Shown: positions 16,386-26,943 of the stretch, piece by piece | Position numbering within the stretch: position 1 is the stretch's first letter | Layout: each line of letters begins with the position of its first letter | Origin: Sulfurovum riftiae | Lineage (GTDB): Bacteria; Campylobacterota; Campylobacteria; Campylobacterales; Sulfurovaceae | Assembly (NCBI RefSeq): GCF_001595645.1 | Contig: NZ_LNKT01000071.1 | Span: forward strand, 58,123-122,122 | Direction: 5' to 3' | Length of the DNA stretch: 64,000 bases | Translations under genes and position numbers: made by a program | Notes under the pieces: model-generated | Seen by the model: only the letters and a program-made list of their open reading frames with translations | Database searches by the model: none | Told to the model about the DNA's origin: nothing

Positions 16386-17144
16386 TTACTTTACTTCTGT
16401 TAGTATGACCGCTTTACCGTCAACTACCGCTACCTGATGTTCATAGTGACTGGTACGAAGACCATCTTCACTGACGACCGACCACCGGTCTTCGAGCAAC
16501 ACAGGATTGCCGCTCTTCTGGCAAACCATAGGCTCTAAACAGAAGACCATCCCGTTCTTGATCTTCGGGCCCTGGTTGGGCTTGCCTTCAAGATAGTTGG
16601 GAATGTTGGGTTCATCATGAGGCTTGGTACCGATACCGTGACCGCAATAGTCACGCAAAGGCACGAACCCTCTTTGGGTGATGAAGTCTTCAAGGATCTT
16701 CGTCAGTTCTTTGAAACGCATACCCGGCTTGATAGCCTCTATCGCATGGTAGAGCGCCTCTTTTGAGCAGGCGATAAGCGCTTTATCTTCCGCGGAGATC
16801 TCACCCACGGCCATCGTAATGGCAGCGTCGCCATAGTAGCCGTCGAGTTTCGTTCCGATATCAAGCCCGAGCACATCACCTTCTTTGATGACCGTACTGT
16901 CAGGGACACCGTGGATACAGACCTCGTTGAGTGAGGTACAGACCGATCCTGTAAAACCGTACAGCCCTTTGAACGAAGGTTCCGCACCGTGTTCACGTAC
17001 GAAGTTCTCACCCAGTGTGTCGATCTCTTTGAGTGTCATACCCGGTTGAATGATGTTTTGGAGATATTCCAGTGTAAGTCCCACGATCTCGCCCGCTTTT
17101 TGAAGCTTGGCGATCTCGTCGGGTTTTCGTATAGCAATAGCCAT
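16386..17144 (-). CDS. map: Methionine aminopeptidase, type I
   Basis: A 252-residue dinuclear metalloprotease that removes the initiator Met from nascent chains. The metal ligands appear in order: Asp in LGLDIGTKLDGYYGDAA (two Asp), His in RDYCGHGIGTKPHDEP, then Glu in CLEPM and a final Glu near the C-terminus. Its ATG overlaps the secY stop by one nucleotide (TAATG), so translation is coupled. Confidence 0.97.
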   Translation of the reverse strand: MAIAIRKPDEIAKLQKAGEIVGLTLEYLQNIIQPGMTLKEIDTLGENFVREHGAEPSFKGLYGFTGSVCTSLNEVCIHGVPDSTVIKEGDVLGLDIGTKLDGYYGDAAITMAVGEISAEDKALIACSKEALYHAIEAIKPGMRFKELTKILEDFITQRGFVPLRDYCGHGIGTKPHDEPNIPNYLEGKPNQGPKIKNGMVFCLEPMVCQKSGNPVLLEDRWSVVSEDGLRTSHYEHQVAVVDGKAVILTEVK

Positions 17145-18406
17145 TACAGACCCACATTTCCTAATGTATCGTATTGATTCATTGTTCTTTGTGCTTCGAT
17201 CTTTCTCATCGTATCAAGTGCGACCTGAACGATAATAAGTACAGAGACCCCACCGAAGTAGAAGCTCGCACCCATGCCCGAAATAATCGCAAACGGCACC
17301 GTCGAAATGATCGCGAGGTAGATCGCGCCTGAAGCTGTCAGACGGCTGGCTACTTCGTTCAGGAAATCTTTGGTGTGCTCACCCGGTCTTACACCGGGGA
17401 TGAAACCACCCTGTCTCTTCAGGTTGTCCGCAATATCTTTCGCATTGAATGCGATCGATGCATAGAAGAATGCGAAGAAGACAACAAGGAAGAATGTCAC
17501 TACGTTAAAGACCACACCGCCCGGTGCCAAAGCATCCGCAATAGCAGTCAGCCATGTATTGGTACTTGCCTGAAGCACAGTAAGCGGGAACATCAATACA
17601 GCCGAAGCGAAGATCGGAGGAATAACACCCGAAAGGTTCACCTTTACAGGGATGTAGTTCATCACTCTCTTTGTCTGGTTCTGCATGATGGTCTTTCTCG
17701 AGTACGAGATAGGCACACGTCTTTCACCCAGTTCCACATAGATGATCGCAAAGACCGTGATCAGCATCACTGCCAGAATAGCGATGACCAGAAGGAAGTT
17801 CATCTCACCGGCATTCACCGCTCTGATCGTATTGGAGATCGCAGCAGGAAGACCTGAAACGATACCCGCGAAGATGATCAGGGAGATACCGTTACCGATA
17901 CCCTTCTGCGTGATCTGCTCACCGATCCACATCAACAGCATCGTACCTGTCAACATAGAGAATGTTGCCAGAATGGTAAATGTCATCGGATCGATCATCA
18001 CCGCGCTCTGTCCTGCACTACCTGTCATGCTCTGAAGCCCCATCGATACACCGATCGCCTGAACGACAGTAATAAAAATAGTGAAATAACGAATGATCTG
18101 CATATATTTCTGCATACCGTCACGTTCTTTTTTCATTTGTCCGAGTGCGGGGAAAGTGGCTGCGAGGAGTTCCATAACGATGGACGCAGTAATGTAGGGC
18201 ATAATACCCAGGGAGATAATACTTAAACGCTGGACGGCACCGCCAGAGAACATATTTGCCATCCCCAGAGCGTTGTTTGAGTTGCTGTCAAAGAAAGCTT
18301 TGATAACACCCAGGTCAACACCTGGTGTTGGAATATAGGCTAAAACTCTGTACGCAAAAAGGAATCCTAACGTAATGAGGATTTTTTGAGTTAAAGCGTT
18401 ACCCAT
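17144..18406 (-). CDS. secY: Preprotein translocase subunit SecY
   Basis: The ten-helix pore of the Sec translocon, 420 residues from the ATG at 18406. That start is chosen because it gives the usual MGNALTQKILITLGFLFAYR N-terminus and lies 1 nt after the rplO stop; a longer frame to 18454 would run into rplO. The plug region and the signature GGAVQRLSIISLGIMPYITA are present. It is coupled to map. Confidence 0.97.
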   Translation of the reverse strand: MGNALTQKILITLGFLFAYRVLAYIPTPGVDLGVIKAFFDSNSNNALGMANMFSGGAVQRLSIISLGIMPYITASIVMELLAATFPALGQMKKERDGMQKYMQIIRYFTIFITVVQAIGVSMGLQSMTGSAGQSAVMIDPMTFTILATFSMLTGTMLLMWIGEQITQKGIGNGISLIIFAGIVSGLPAAISNTIRAVNAGEMNFLLVIAILAVMLITVFAIIYVELGERRVPISYSRKTIMQNQTKRVMNYIPVKVNLSGVIPPIFASAVLMFPLTVLQASTNTWLTAIADALAPGGVVFNVVTFFLVVFFAFFYASIAFNAKDIADNLKRQGGFIPGVRPGEHTKDFLNEVASRLTASGAIYLAIISTVPFAIISGMGASFYFGGVSVLIIVQVALDTMRKIEAQRTMNQYDTLGNVGL

Positions 18407-18407
18407 C

Positions 18408-18806
18408 TTATTTTCCGCTTGTGGTAACAGCGTCGTCTTTGATCTTGCTTGCAAGCTCTTTGGCTGAAGCGCCGATCAATTTCACTCTTTTGACTGTTTT
18501 TTGCAGTTTGTGAACCGACTTGATACTCTCAAGAGTGATCTCGTCAAGTGCTGCAATCGCTTTGATCTTCTCTACATTGATCACATACGGCTTCTCGACT
18601 TTCGAAGTGAACCCGACTTTAGGCAATCTCTTGTAGAGTGGCATCTGTCCACCTTCGAAACCTCTTTTTCTGCTGTAACCGGTTCTTGACTTCTGACCTT
18701 TGTTACCGCGACCAGCTGTCTTACCTGTTCCTGAACCCTGACCACGACCGACTCTTTTTCTGTTACGAGTCGATCCTGGAGCAGGTTGTAAATTATGTAA
18801 ACCCAT
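18408..18806 (-). CDS. rplO: 50S ribosomal protein L15
   Basis: A 132-residue protein with the Gly/Arg-rich N-terminal extension ([19 protein letters not shown]) that penetrates 23S rRNA, and a globular C-terminus. It follows rpsE by 10 nt. The rpmD gene (L30), normally between rpsE and rplO, is absent. Confidence 0.97.
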   Translation of the reverse strand: MGLHNLQPAPGSTRNRKRVGRGQGSGTGKTAGRGNKGQKSRTGYSRKRGFEGGQMPLYKRLPKVGFTSKVEKPYVINVEKIKAIAALDEITLESIKSVHKLQKTVKRVKLIGASAKELASKIKDDAVTTSGK

Positions 18807-18816
18807 ACTTTACCCC

Positions 18817-19275
18817 TTACGCTTTGATTCTGGTAAGCGCTTGGATAGTCGCTCTTACCAGGTTATTTGGGTTGTTAGAACCGATAGACTTGCTGAGAAC
18901 ATCCTGGATCCCTGCAAGCTCGAGTACTGGTCTTGCAGCACCACCGGCAATAACACCTGTACCTTCAGATGCTGGTCTAAGTACAATTCTACTTGCATTG
19001 AACTTGTGCTCAATGTCGTGTGCAATCGTAGTTCCCTTGATATTTACTTTTACAAGGTTCTTATGAGCATCATCTACCGCTTTTTTGATCGCATCAGGTA
19101 CTTCTTTGGCTTTACCAAATCCGTATCCTACTGTACCTTTCTTGTCACCAATGACAACAAGCGCAGTAAATCTGAATCTTCTACCACCCTTTACAACTTT
19201 GGTAACACGACCGATATTTACGATCACTTCTTCAAATTCTTTTTCGATTTCTTCGTTATGATTGTTATTTTGCAT
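18817..19275 (-). CDS. rpsE: 30S ribosomal protein S5
   Basis: A 152-residue protein with an Asn-rich N-terminus and the S5 signature [32 protein letters not shown]. The second of two adjacent Met codons is chosen because AAGGA stands 6 nt before it, against 3 nt for the first (19278). S5 helps fidelity and helicase activity at the mRNA entry. Confidence 0.96.
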   Translation of the reverse strand: MQNNNHNEEIEKEFEEVIVNIGRVTKVVKGGRRFRFTALVVIGDKKGTVGYGFGKAKEVPDAIKKAVDDAHKNLVKVNIKGTTIAHDIEHKFNASRIVLRPASEGTGVIAGGAARPVLELAGIQDVLSKSIGSNNPNNLVRATIQALTRIKA

Positions 19276-19284
19276 CATGCTTCC

Positions 19285-19641
19285 TTAAAACTTTATTCCG
19301 GCTTCTCTAAGCGCATCAGCGAATGATGCGACAACACCGTGGTAAAGGTAACCATTTCTGTCGAAGACAACGCTCTCGATGTTTTTAGAAGCAAGATTTT
19401 TAGCCATTTCAGCAGCCACTTTCTGTACATCTTCTCTGTTGGACTTGAGTCCAAGCTTTCTACCGTCTGCAGATGCAAGTGTTGTACCTGTATTGTCATC
19501 GATAGCCTGCGCATAGAAGTGCTTGTTCGACTTGTATATGGTCAATCTTGGAAGCTCTACAGTTCCGAAGATCTTACCTCTGACTCTGGCTTTTCTCTGA
19601 GCGCGAAGTTTATTTTTTCTTTTTTGAATACTTTTTAACAT
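19285..19641 (-). CDS. rplR: 50S ribosomal protein L18
   Basis: A 118-residue 5S rRNA-binding protein with [18 protein letters not shown] and the C-terminal [19 protein letters not shown]. It lies between rplF and rpsE, as expected. Confidence 0.97.
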   Translation of the reverse strand: MLKSIQKRKNKLRAQRKARVRGKIFGTVELPRLTIYKSNKHFYAQAIDDNTGTTLASADGRKLGLKSNREDVQKVAAEMAKNLASKNIESVVFDRNGYLYHGVVASFADALREAGIKF

Positions 19642-19652
19642 CTATCCGCTCC

Positions 19653-20189
19653 TTACTTACCAGCTGCTTTACCAGCTTTTCTGATGATCACTTCATCTGT
19701 GTACTTCACACCTTTACCTTTGTAAGGCTCAGGTGGTCTGAATGCTCTGATCTCGGCAGCAGCCTGGCCTACGGCCTGCTTGTCTGTTCCGCTGATCGTT
19801 ACGATGTTCTTCTCAACTTTGATGTCGAGTCCCTCAGGGATCTCGAAGTTCACATCGTGAGAGAAACCGAGCTGTAGTTTAAGGACCTTGCCTTCAACTG
19901 CCGCTCTGTAACCGACACCGTTGATCTCCAAAGATTTACTGTATCCTTTGTCGAGTCCGATCATAATGTTGTTGAACAGTGCTCTGTATGTTCCCCAGAA
20001 CGCTGCATCCTGCTTCTCGTCACCCACGCGTTCAAAAGTCACTTCCGAACCGTCGATGTTGATGCCCACTCTTCCGTGAGTCTCAAGTCTTTTTTCAAGA
20101 TTGCCTTTTTTAGCCACGAGAGTCGTACCGTCCAATGATACTTCAATACCACTTGGAACAGTTACTGGTCTTTTTCCTATTCTTGACAT
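19653..20189 (-). CDS. rplF: 50S ribosomal protein L6
   Basis: A 178-residue, two-domain protein with the C-terminal signature RPPEPYKGKGVKYTDEVI that contacts the sarcin-ricin loop. The N-terminus MSRIGKRPVTVPSGIEV is standard. Gaps to both neighbours are about 10 nt. Confidence 0.98.
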   Translation of the reverse strand: MSRIGKRPVTVPSGIEVSLDGTTLVAKKGNLEKRLETHGRVGINIDGSEVTFERVGDEKQDAAFWGTYRALFNNIMIGLDKGYSKSLEINGVGYRAAVEGKVLKLQLGFSHDVNFEIPEGLDIKVEKNIVTISGTDKQAVGQAAAEIRAFRPPEPYKGKGVKYTDEVIIRKAGKAAGK

Positions 20190-20198
20190 CTTGTCTCC

Positions 20199-20594
20199 TT
20201 ACCAAATACTACAGATTACTTCGCCGCCGATACCGCGCTTGTACGCTTCATCGTTCGCGAGTACACCCTGGCTTGTTGAAACAACCAAAGTACCGTAACC
20301 GTTTTTAAATGTTCTGATCTCGTCTTTGCCCTGGTGAACACGTCTACCCGGCTTGGAGATCTTCTTTATCTCATTGATAACGCTTTTTTCATTGTCGTCA
20401 TATTTAAGAACCACTTTGATCGTCTTCTTGTTTCCGTCTTCTTTCACTTTATAGCTCTCAAGGTACCCTTTGTCTACGAAAATAGCCACTGTTGCCTCGA
20501 TTGTCTTTGAGTGAAGAAGTGTTGTAACATCCAGTCTTCTCTGCGCAGCATTTCTTATACGAGTAAGAGAGTCTGCAATTATATCTGTCATCAT
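20199..20594 (-). CDS. rpsH: 30S ribosomal protein S8
   Basis: A 131-residue protein starting [20 protein letters not shown], with the C-terminal [20 protein letters not shown] motif. In several bacteria S8 represses the spc operon by binding its mRNA near rplE; whether it does so here is not visible. Confidence 0.97.
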   Translation of the reverse strand: MMTDIIADSLTRIRNAAQRRLDVTTLLHSKTIEATVAIFVDKGYLESYKVKEDGNKKTIKVVLKYDDNEKSVINEIKKISKPGRRVHQGKDEIRTFKNGYGTLVVSTSQGVLANDEAYKRGIGGEVICSIW

Positions 20595-20607
20595 CTTTTT
20601 CTTCTCC

Positions 20608-20793
20608 TTACCAGCTTGCTTTACGCATACCAGGAATTAGACCTTCATTGGCCATTTTTCTTAAACACACACGGCAAAGACCGAAATCTCTGTATACTGA
20701 GTGAGGTCTACCGCAAATATTACATCTTGTGTACGCCTGAGTAGAGAACTTCGCTTTTCTCTGCTGCTTTGCTATCATTGATTTCTTAGCCAT
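20608..20793 (-). CDS. rpsZ: 30S ribosomal protein S14, zinc type
   Basis: A 61-residue type Z S14 with a zinc finger C-x2-C-x12-C-x2-C (CNICGRP to GLCRVC). The short zinc form is the usual one in this phylum. Its start overlaps the rplE stop by one nucleotide. Confidence 0.97.
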   Translation of the reverse strand: MAKKSMIAKQQRKAKFSTQAYTRCNICGRPHSVYRDFGLCRVCLRKMANEGLIPGMRKASW

Positions 20794-21338
20794 TAGTTTC
20801 TCCCTTTAGCGAAAGGCATACCAAGCTTCTCAAGAAGCGTAAATGCCTGTTTGTCATCTTCGGTACTTGTCACGATAGTGATGTTCATACCGTGTGTCTT
20901 GATGATATTGTCAAATTCGACTTCCGGGAACATCAACTGCTCCTGAAGACCGAAGTTGTAGTTACCTCTACCGTCAAAACCTTTTCTTGGTGTACCTCTA
21001 AAGTCTTTCACTCTTGGAAGAGCGATCGATACGAGCTTGTCAAAGAAGTTATACATATTGTCACCTCTAAGCGTTACTCTGATACCTGATGGAGCACCTT
21101 CTCTCGCTTTGAAACCTGCAACAGATTTCTTTGCGTTCACGATTACCGCTTTCTGACCGGCGATAAGTGAGATCGTGTCTGCCATGTTGGCGATGAGTTT
21201 GGAATCTCTTCCCTCTTCACCAGCACCTACAGAGATAACGATCTTCTCAAGCTTCGGAGTCTGCATCGCGTTCTGTACACCGCACTCTTCTCTGAGCGCA
21301 GGAACGATGTCATTGTACTTTTGCTTCATTCTACTCAT
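20793..21338 (-). CDS. rplE: 50S ribosomal protein L5
   Basis: A 181-residue 5S rRNA-binding protein with [38 protein letters not shown] and the C-terminal GMPFAKGRN. It contacts the S13 bridge and P-site tRNA. Confidence 0.98.
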   Translation of the reverse strand: MSRMKQKYNDIVPALREECGVQNAMQTPKLEKIVISVGAGEEGRDSKLIANMADTISLIAGQKAVIVNAKKSVAGFKAREGAPSGIRVTLRGDNMYNFFDKLVSIALPRVKDFRGTPRKGFDGRGNYNFGLQEQLMFPEVEFDNIIKTHGMNITIVTSTEDDKQAFTLLEKLGMPFAKGRN

Positions 21339-21342
21339 GGGA

Positions 21343-21576
21343 TTAGCCCTCTACTTTTTTTACGTTTGAGATGTGGATAGGCATTTCAACACTGGCAAAT
21401 CCACCCTCTTTGTTCTGCTCGCTCGGCTTCACGGCTTTCTTGGCCATTTTACAACCTGCAACGATCACAGCTTCTTTTTTTGGAAGAACCTGGAGAACCT
21501 CTCCGGTCTTGCCTTTGTCATCACCAGCGATAACCAGTACCTGGTCACCTTTTTTGATCTTGAACTTAGTTGCCAT
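21343..21576 (-). CDS. rplX: 50S ribosomal protein L24
   Basis: A 77-residue KOW-domain protein ([21 protein letters not shown]). The ATG at 21576 is preferred over one at 21582, because GGAGGT stands 6 nt before the former and touches the latter. The chosen start overlaps the rplN stop (TAATG). Confidence 0.95.
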   Translation of the reverse strand: MATKFKIKKGDQVLVIAGDDKGKTGEVLQVLPKKEAVIVAGCKMAKKAVKPSEQNKEGGFASVEMPIHISNVKKVEG

Positions 21577-21944
21577 TACCATACCTCCGGTGCAAGGGAT
21601 ACAATCTTCATGAATCCTGCATATCTTGTTTCACGACTTACAGGGCCGAAGATACGTGTACCTATCGGCTCTTTCTTGTCATCGATGATCACAGCAGCAT
21701 TGTCGTCGAATCTGATAAGTGAACCGTTTTCTCTCTGGATCTCTTTCTTTGTTCTGACAACGACCGCTTTAACGACCTTACCTTTTTTCACTTTACCTGT
21801 CGGAAGTGCTTTCTTGACTGAAGCAACGATCACGTCACCTACAGATGCATATCTTCTTTTAGATCCGCCAAGAACCTTGATACACATGATCTCTTTTGCA
21901 CCAGAGTTGTCTGCTACATTTAGTCTAGTAAATCCCTGGATCAT
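21576..21944 (-). CDS. rplN: 50S ribosomal protein L14
   Basis: A 122-residue protein beginning [20 protein letters not shown], with [22 protein letters not shown]. It forms an intersubunit bridge at 16S helix 14. One-nucleotide overlaps tie it to rpsQ and rplX. Confidence 0.98.
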   Translation of the reverse strand: MIQGFTRLNVADNSGAKEIMCIKVLGGSKRRYASVGDVIVASVKKALPTGKVKKGKVVKAVVVRTKKEIQRENGSLIRFDDNAAVIIDDKKEPIGTRIFGPVSRETRYAGFMKIVSLAPEVW

Positions 21945-22192
21945 TACACTTCTCCTCTCTTCACGATTTCAAGAAGTCTGAAGCTCTTTGTCTTGGAAAG
22001 TGGTCTACACTCGATGGCAGTCACTGTATCTCCGACATTGATGTCATTCTTCTCATCATGGATAAGATATTTCTTAAATCTTTTTACTGTTTTGTGATAT
22101 CTTGGGTGAAGAACTCTTCTCTCAACCAATACGGTTGCAGTTTTGTCTCCGGCCTTTTTAATCACAGTACCTGTTATTTGTCTTTTTGGCAT
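21944..22192 (-). CDS. rpsQ: 30S ribosomal protein S17
   Basis: An 82-residue OB-fold protein with [20 protein letters not shown] and [21 protein letters not shown] primary binder of 16S helix 11. It overlaps rplN by one nucleotide. Confidence 0.97.
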   Translation of the reverse strand: MPKRQITGTVIKKAGDKTATVLVERRVLHPRYHKTVKRFKKYLIHDEKNDINVGDTVTAIECRPLSKTKSFRLLEIVKRGEV

Positions 22193-22202
22193 AAATGACC
22201 CC

Positions 22203-22394
22203 TTACTTCGATCTAGCAGCAGTCAATGCTGTCTGGATTCTAGCGATATCTTTTTTCGCTACTCTCAACTCAGAAGTGTTTGTAAGCTGCATAGTCTTCT
22301 GCTTTGCATTCAATGTAAACAATTCCAGTTTTTTCTCTTTAAGCATCGCAACTAGTTCTGCTTCGCTTTTATCTTTCAAATCAATATAATTCAT
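22203..22394 (-). CDS. rpmC: 50S ribosomal protein L29
   Basis: A 63-residue two-helix protein at the tunnel exit near the trigger-factor site ([20 protein letters not shown], then [11 protein letters not shown]). It overlaps rplP by 14 nt, so coupling is likely. Confidence 0.95.
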   Translation of the reverse strand: MNYIDLKDKSEAELVAMLKEKKLELFTLNAKQKTMQLTNTSELRVAKKDIARIQTALTAARSK

Positions 22395-22806
22395 GACTAT
22401 CCTTTGCAGTGATGATTTTACACTTAAATGGCATTTTATGAATCGCCAGTGTGAGTGCTTCTCTTGCTAGAGACTCTTCAACACCTGCCATTTCAAAGAT
22501 AATTCTTCCCGGCTTGATATTCATAACCCATCTGTCAACAGCACCTTTACCTTTACCCATTCTTGTTTCGAGTGGCTTTGCAGTAAGAGGCTTGTCAGGG
22601 AAAACACGGATCCATGTCTTACCTGTTCTGCTGATCTTTCTTGTCATAGTAATACGCGCCGCTTCGATCTGGCGAGAATCAATTCTACCCGCTTCGACAG
22701 CTTTGATCGCGATATCACCGAACTCAATCTTGTTACCTCTGAAAGACTTACCGCGGTTACGGCCTTTTTGCTGCTTTCTCCATTTTGTTCTCTTAGGCAT
22801 CAACAT
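22381..22806 (-). CDS. rplP: 50S ribosomal protein L16
   Basis: A 141-residue protein starting [19 protein letters not shown]. The first Met is kept because L16 of other bacteria begins ML-x-PKRTK. The contact with the A-site tRNA elbow includes RIPDKPL-like [20 protein letters not shown]. It follows rpsC by 2 nt. Confidence 0.97.
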   Translation of the reverse strand: MLMPKRTKWRKQQKGRNRGKSFRGNKIEFGDIAIKAVEAGRIDSRQIEAARITMTRKISRTGKTWIRVFPDKPLTAKPLETRMGKGKGAVDRWVMNIKPGRIIFEMAGVEESLAREALTLAIHKMPFKCKIITAKDSHELY

Positions 22807-22808
22807 GA

Positions 22809-23507
22809 TTATTCACCTCTTTTTCTAGATGGTCTTCTACCACCTTTTTTCTCTTCTTTTGGCTCAGCTTGAATACCTTTTGCAAGTACCTCACCTTTGA
22901 AGATCCATACTTTGATCCCGATGATCCCGTATGTTGTCTGTGCTTCGGCAAAACCGTAATCGATCTTTGCTCTGAGTGTATGTAGAGGAACTCTTCCCTC
23001 AAGGTACCACTCAGTTCTTGCCATTTCAGCACCGCCGAGTCTACCGGCTACAGAGATCTTGATCCCCTTCGCGCCGGACTTCAATGCACCCTGGATGACT
23101 TTCTTCATCGCACGTCTGAAGGCAACACGTCTCTCGAGCTGTGTCGCAACGTTCTCAGCTGCCAATTGTGCAGATGCCTGAGGACGCTTCTCTTCTTTGA
23201 TGTTGATCGCAACATCTTTGCCAAGCATTTTGACAAGTGTTGTTTTCAGCTTCTCGATATCCGCACCTTTTTTACCGATGATGATACCAGGACGTGCCGT
23301 GATGATGTTGATTCTCAGCTTCTTGACAGTTCTTTCGATGATGATGTTTGAAACACCCGCATAGAAAAGCTCTTTCTTCAAGAATTTTCTGATCTTATAA
23401 TCTTCAGCGATGAAATCAGCTGTTCTCTCTTTTGCCGGGAACCATCTTGATTCCCAGTTTCTGTTGATCCCTAGTCTAAGACCTATTGGATTGACTTTCT
23501 GACCCAT
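22809..23507 (-). CDS. rpsC: 30S ribosomal protein S3
   Basis: A 232-residue protein starting [20 protein letters not shown]. The start at 23507 is set by family alignment and lies 1 nt after the rplV stop; a longer frame to 23543 would overlap rplV. The KH domain GxxG loop lies in [17 protein letters not shown]. The C-terminal tail is basic. Confidence 0.97.
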   Translation of the reverse strand: MGQKVNPIGLRLGINRNWESRWFPAKERTADFIAEDYKIRKFLKKELFYAGVSNIIIERTVKKLRINIITARPGIIIGKKGADIEKLKTTLVKMLGKDVAINIKEEKRPQASAQLAAENVATQLERRVAFRRAMKKVIQGALKSGAKGIKISVAGRLGGAEMARTEWYLEGRVPLHTLRAKIDYGFAEAQTTYGIIGIKVWIFKGEVLAKGIQAEPKEEKKGGRRPSRKRGE

Positions 23508-23508
23508 A

Positions 23509-23847
23509 TTATGCGTCCTCCCCATCTTTTTTAGCTGGACCAACTTCTACCAGAATGTGTGCTGTTGGTTTAATGATTCTTGACGCAGTACCTCTTGCTC
23601 TGGGTCTCCATCTTTTCATTACCGCTGCTTTGTCAACTCTACAAGAAGTGATCTCTACCTCTTCAGGTTCGAAATCACCGTTCGCTACTGCCGATGCAAT
23701 AACCTTGGAGATGATACCCGCCGCTTTGTTAGGCATGAATTCAAGAGATGCCAATGCAAGCTCTGCATTCATTCCCTGAACTTCTCTGGCGATAAGTCTG
23801 GCTTTAGTAGGAGATACTCTTACGAATTTCAATAATGCTCTACTCAT
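23509..23847 (-). CDS. rplV: 50S ribosomal protein L22
   Basis: A 112-residue protein whose loop lines the exit tunnel ([20 protein letters not shown]). N-terminus [20 protein letters not shown] is typical. It lies 2 nt from rpsS. Confidence 0.97.
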   Translation of the reverse strand: MSRALLKFVRVSPTKARLIAREVQGMNAELALASLEFMPNKAAGIISKVIASAVANGDFEPEEVEITSCRVDKAAVMKRWRPRARGTASRIIKPTAHILVEVGPAKKDGEDA

Positions 23848-23849
23848 AA

Positions 23850-24128
23850 TTAACCTACCTTCTTCTGAACAGAACCTTTGTGGCCCTTGAACGTTCTTGT
23901 TGGTGCGAATTCACCAAGTTTGTAACCTACGTGGTTCTCAGTAATGAACACAGGGATGAATTGTCTACCGTTGTGAACATTGATCGTAAGTCCGATGAAC
24001 TCTGGGAAGATCACAGATCTTCTTGACCAGGTTTTTATCGGCTTGTTAGAACCTTCTTCTTTTGCTTTAAGTACTTTTTTCATTAGGTGACCATCGATGA
24101 ATGGACCTTTTTTTGTCGATCTTGCCAT
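23850..24128 (-). CDS. rpsS: 30S ribosomal protein S19
   Basis: A 92-residue protein with [13 protein letters not shown], then [21 protein letters not shown] and [13 protein letters not shown]. It binds the 30S head with S13. Confidence 0.98.
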   Translation of the reverse strand: MARSTKKGPFIDGHLMKKVLKAKEEGSNKPIKTWSRRSVIFPEFIGLTINVHNGRQFIPVFITENHVGYKLGEFAPTRTFKGHKGSVQKKVG

Positions 24129-24139
24129 ATCTTAGCCCC

Positions 24140-24967
24140 TTACTTTTTTCTCTTAGAGATAATTAACTTATCACTAGCTTTTTTCTTACGAGTCTTGTAA
24201 CCCTTAGTTGGCATACCCCAAGGAGATACCGGATGACGACCTGAGTTTGTTTTACCTTCACCACCACCGTGCGGGTGATCGATCGGGTTCATTGCAGAAC
24301 CACGTGTCTGTGGTCTGATACCAAGGTGTCTGCTTCTACCTGCTTTACCGATGACGATGTTGGAGAAGTCTTCGTTCCCAACAGTACCGATCGTCGCAAG
24401 ACATTCACCAAGAACGTATCTCATCTCACCTGACGGAAGTCTGAGAGAAACGTATTTGCCGTCTCTACCCATGATCTGAGCATATCCACCTGCTGAACGA
24501 GCGATCTGACCACCGTGGCCAGGGCTGAGTTCAATGTTGTGTACCAAAGTACCAACAGGGATGTTCTTAAGCTTCATCGCATTACCTGTCTTGATGTCAA
24601 GTCCAGACTCTGCAGACATGATCTTGTCACCTACGTTCAGGCCTTTTGGCTGAAGTACGTATCTTCTGTCACCGTCAACATAGTTCACAAGACAGATCCT
24701 ACAGTTTCTGTACGGGTCGTACTCAACAGTCGCTACAGTACCTTCAACACCGAATTTGTTTCTTTTGAAATCGATGATTCTGTACAGTTTCTTCGCACCT
24801 GCTTCTCTGTGACGAGAAGTGATTCTACCGTTACTGTTTCTACCTGCGGATCTCGGAAGATTCTTCAGTAGTGCTCTAACGCTTGCTTTGGCAGTGATGT
24901 CACCGCTGTCAAGGTTAGTCATATAACGACGGGAAGGTGTGGTTGGTTTATATGTTTTAATTGCCAT
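24140..24967 (-). CDS. rplB: 50S ribosomal protein L2
   Basis: A 275-residue protein close to the peptidyl transferase centre. It has the conserved [20 protein letters not shown] and the C-terminal [20 protein letters not shown] with the essential His. It lies between rplW and rpsS. Confidence 0.98.
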   Translation of the reverse strand: MAIKTYKPTTPSRRYMTNLDSGDITAKASVRALLKNLPRSAGRNSNGRITSRHREAGAKKLYRIIDFKRNKFGVEGTVATVEYDPYRNCRICLVNYVDGDRRYVLQPKGLNVGDKIMSAESGLDIKTGNAMKLKNIPVGTLVHNIELSPGHGGQIARSAGGYAQIMGRDGKYVSLRLPSGEMRYVLGECLATIGTVGNEDFSNIVIGKAGRSRHLGIRPQTRGSAMNPIDHPHGGGEGKTNSGRHPVSPWGMPTKGYKTRKKKASDKLIISKRKK

Positions 24968-24976
24968 CTTCTATCC

Positions 24977-25258
24977 TTATACCGCTAAGCTTTCGATTTT
25001 TGCATCTTCAGGAAGCTTGACGTAGAACTTTTTGGAGTCCGGTCTCTTTCCTTCGATACCTTTAAATCTTTTCACTTTACCGTTGACTCTCATGGAGTTA
25101 ACTCTAAGTGGAGTGATCCCGAAGAACTCTTTGAAAACTTCTTTAAGACCGTTTTTAGTCATTCTTGGAGTTGTTTGAACTACGATGACACCCTCTTCTT
25201 GAAGAGCCAAACTCTTCTCTGTATACATAATTGATTTAATATCTGTAATATCTGCCAT
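24977..25258 (-). CDS. rplW: 50S ribosomal protein L23
   Basis: A 93-residue protein ([18 protein letters not shown], then [20 protein letters not shown]). It forms the docking site for trigger factor and SRP at the tunnel exit. The gap to rplD is 1 nt. Confidence 0.96.
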   Translation of the reverse strand: MADITDIKSIMYTEKSLALQEEGVIVVQTTPRMTKNGLKEVFKEFFGITPLRVNSMRVNGKVKRFKGIEGKRPDSKKFYVKLPEDAKIESLAV

Positions 25259-25259
25259 C

Positions 25260-25850
25260 TTAAGCCTCTTTAGTCAATTTATCAAATACAGCTTTTTCGA
25301 TCACTACTGAGTGATACGCTGCTGCAAGGTAAGCGTTAAGCTCGTTTGCTTCAACAAGATATGCGTTCTGGAGATTTCTGAATGCCAGGAATGTTTTGTC
25401 ATCGATCATCTCTTTTACGACAAGTACATCTCTCTGCTCAAGACCGTTTACGAATGCCAAAGCATCTTTTGTCTTTCCAGATTCGATAGAAACATTGTCT
25501 ACAACGAAAAGTCTTTCATTCGCAGCCAATTCAGCCAATGCGTGGTAAAGCGCAAGCTTCTTCTGCTTCTTGTTGACTTTCTGGCTGTAGTTCTTGTTCG
25601 TGCTCGGTCCGAATGCAACACCACCGCCAACGAAGATCGGAGATCTCAATGAACCGGCTCTTGCACGTCCGCCACCTTTTTGAGCCCATGGCTTCTTACC
25701 ACCACCGCTTACAGCAGATCTGTTCTTTGTCTGAGCAGTGTTCGCTCTGAGTCCAGCTGCATACGCTTTACAGTAAAGGTAAAGGTTGTGAGGGTGAACT
25801 TCCAAAAACGCTTTTGGGAGGTCTGTTGTTTTAATTACTGTTGTTTTCAT
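25260..25850 (-). CDS. rplD: 50S ribosomal protein L4
   Basis: A 196-residue protein whose extended loop [20 protein letters not shown] reaches the exit tunnel. In gamma-proteobacteria L4 represses the S10 operon; no matching leader is obvious here. It overlaps rplC by one nucleotide. Confidence 0.97.
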   Translation of the reverse strand: MKTTVIKTTDLPKAFLEVHPHNLYLYCKAYAAGLRANTAQTKNRSAVSGGGKKPWAQKGGGRARAGSLRSPIFVGGGVAFGPSTNKNYSQKVNKKQKKLALYHALAELAANERLFVVDNVSIESGKTKDALAFVNGLEQRDVLVVKEMIDDKTFLAFRNLQNAYLVEANELNAYLAAAYHSVVIEKAVFDKLTKEA

Positions 25851-26431
25851 TATTTAACTATCCTTACCAATCCTCTGGCACCGTTGTGACCAGGAATTGA
25901 ACCTTTTAATACTAGGATGCCGTTGTCAGCATCGAATGACACAACGTCATTTTTTACTGTTGTTTTCGTGTTTCCGTACTGTCCAGGCATTTTCTTACCT
26001 TTCTGTACACGACCAGGCCACTCGGCGTTACCGATAGAACCGATACGTCTACCGAATCTGTGTCCGTGAGAACCAGGTCCGCCGCCGAAGTTGTGACGCT
26101 TCATACCACCGGAGAAACCTCTACCTTTGGTATTGAGTGATGTCTTCACTACTGCCGCTTCAGCCAATGCTGCCGGGTTGAGATCACCCGCTTCAGTACC
26201 TTCAGCCACTTCGATCGTCATGAATTTGTTGAACTCTTTGGAGACACCGAACTTTGTCTGCTGACCTTCGATGCTCTTGTTCAATTTCTTGCTTGAGTTG
26301 TACGCTACAAGTGCTTTTCCGTCTTCTTTCACTTCACAAACTTTCGTCTCAACGACTTTCAGAAGTGTAACTGGAACACTTGGTACGTCAACAGTTCTGC
26401 TCATACCAATTTTTTCTACGATAAATTCCAT
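25850..26431 (-). CDS. rplC: 50S ribosomal protein L3
   Basis: A 193-residue protein with the L3 signature [20 protein letters not shown] and [20 protein letters not shown]. Its tip comes close to the peptidyl transferase centre. The gap to rpsJ is 9 nt. Confidence 0.97.
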   Translation of the reverse strand: MEFIVEKIGMSRTVDVPSVPVTLLKVVETKVCEVKEDGKALVAYNSSKKLNKSIEGQQTKFGVSKEFNKFMTIEVAEGTEAGDLNPAALAEAAVVKTSLNTKGRGFSGGMKRHNFGGGPGSHGHRFGRRIGSIGNAEWPGRVQKGKKMPGQYGNTKTTVKNDVVSFDADNGILVLKGSIPGHNGARGLVRIVK

Positions 26432-26440
26432 TCTCTACTC

Positions 26441-26752
26441 CTACTTGTCCATTGATCTGATTTCAACTTCGATCTCAGGCGCAAGATCCAACTTCATAAG
26501 TGAATCAATTGTGTCTGAAGTAGCCGAAACGATATCGATCATTCTTCCATGAATTCTGATCTCAAACTGCTCACGTGCATCTTTGTTTACGTGAGGTGAT
26601 TTAAGAACAGTATAACGCTTAAGTTTAGTTGGCATTGGAATCGGCCCTCTAATCTCAGCACCTGTACGTTTAACTGCATCTACGATCGCAGCAACTGATC
26701 TGTCTAACACACGATGATCATAAGCTTTAAGCTTCAATCTAATTTTTTCCAT
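26441..26752 (-). CDS. rpsJ: 30S ribosomal protein S10 (NusE)
   Basis: A 103-residue protein ([20 protein letters not shown], then [20 protein letters not shown]). It packs into the 30S head and also acts with NusB in antitermination. It is the first gene of the cluster, about 80 nt downstream of a clear -10 box. Confidence 0.98.
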   Translation of the reverse strand: MEKIRLKLKAYDHRVLDRSVAAIVDAVKRTGAEIRGPIPMPTKLKRYTVLKSPHVNKDAREQFEIRIHGRMIDIVSATSDTIDSLMKLDLAPEIEVEIRSMDK

Positions 26753-26841
26753 ATTTACCCTTTAAAGAACTCGTTAGCAAGGCAAAGCCAAGGTGCCTAA
26801 ACACAGGGGTTCAACCCTCTAACATAAATTTAGGAACGCGA

Positions 26842-26847
26842 ATTATA
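26842..26847 (-). promoter_or_regulatory. -10 box of the S10 ribosomal cluster
   Basis: TATAATTCGCGT reads on the minus strand, about 83 nt before the rpsJ ATG once transcription starts. The same 12-mer forms the SRP RNA promoter. The leader contains a short hairpin (GGCACCTTGGCTTTGCC). Confidence 0.65.
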
Positions 26848-26943
26848 TCCAAACTTTCTCAAAGGTGCAATGGTTTTAACAGCAAAAACGCTACAATATG
26901 AAAATTTGTTTCCTTTCAAAAAGGAAAGTTTGGAGTATTTTAG

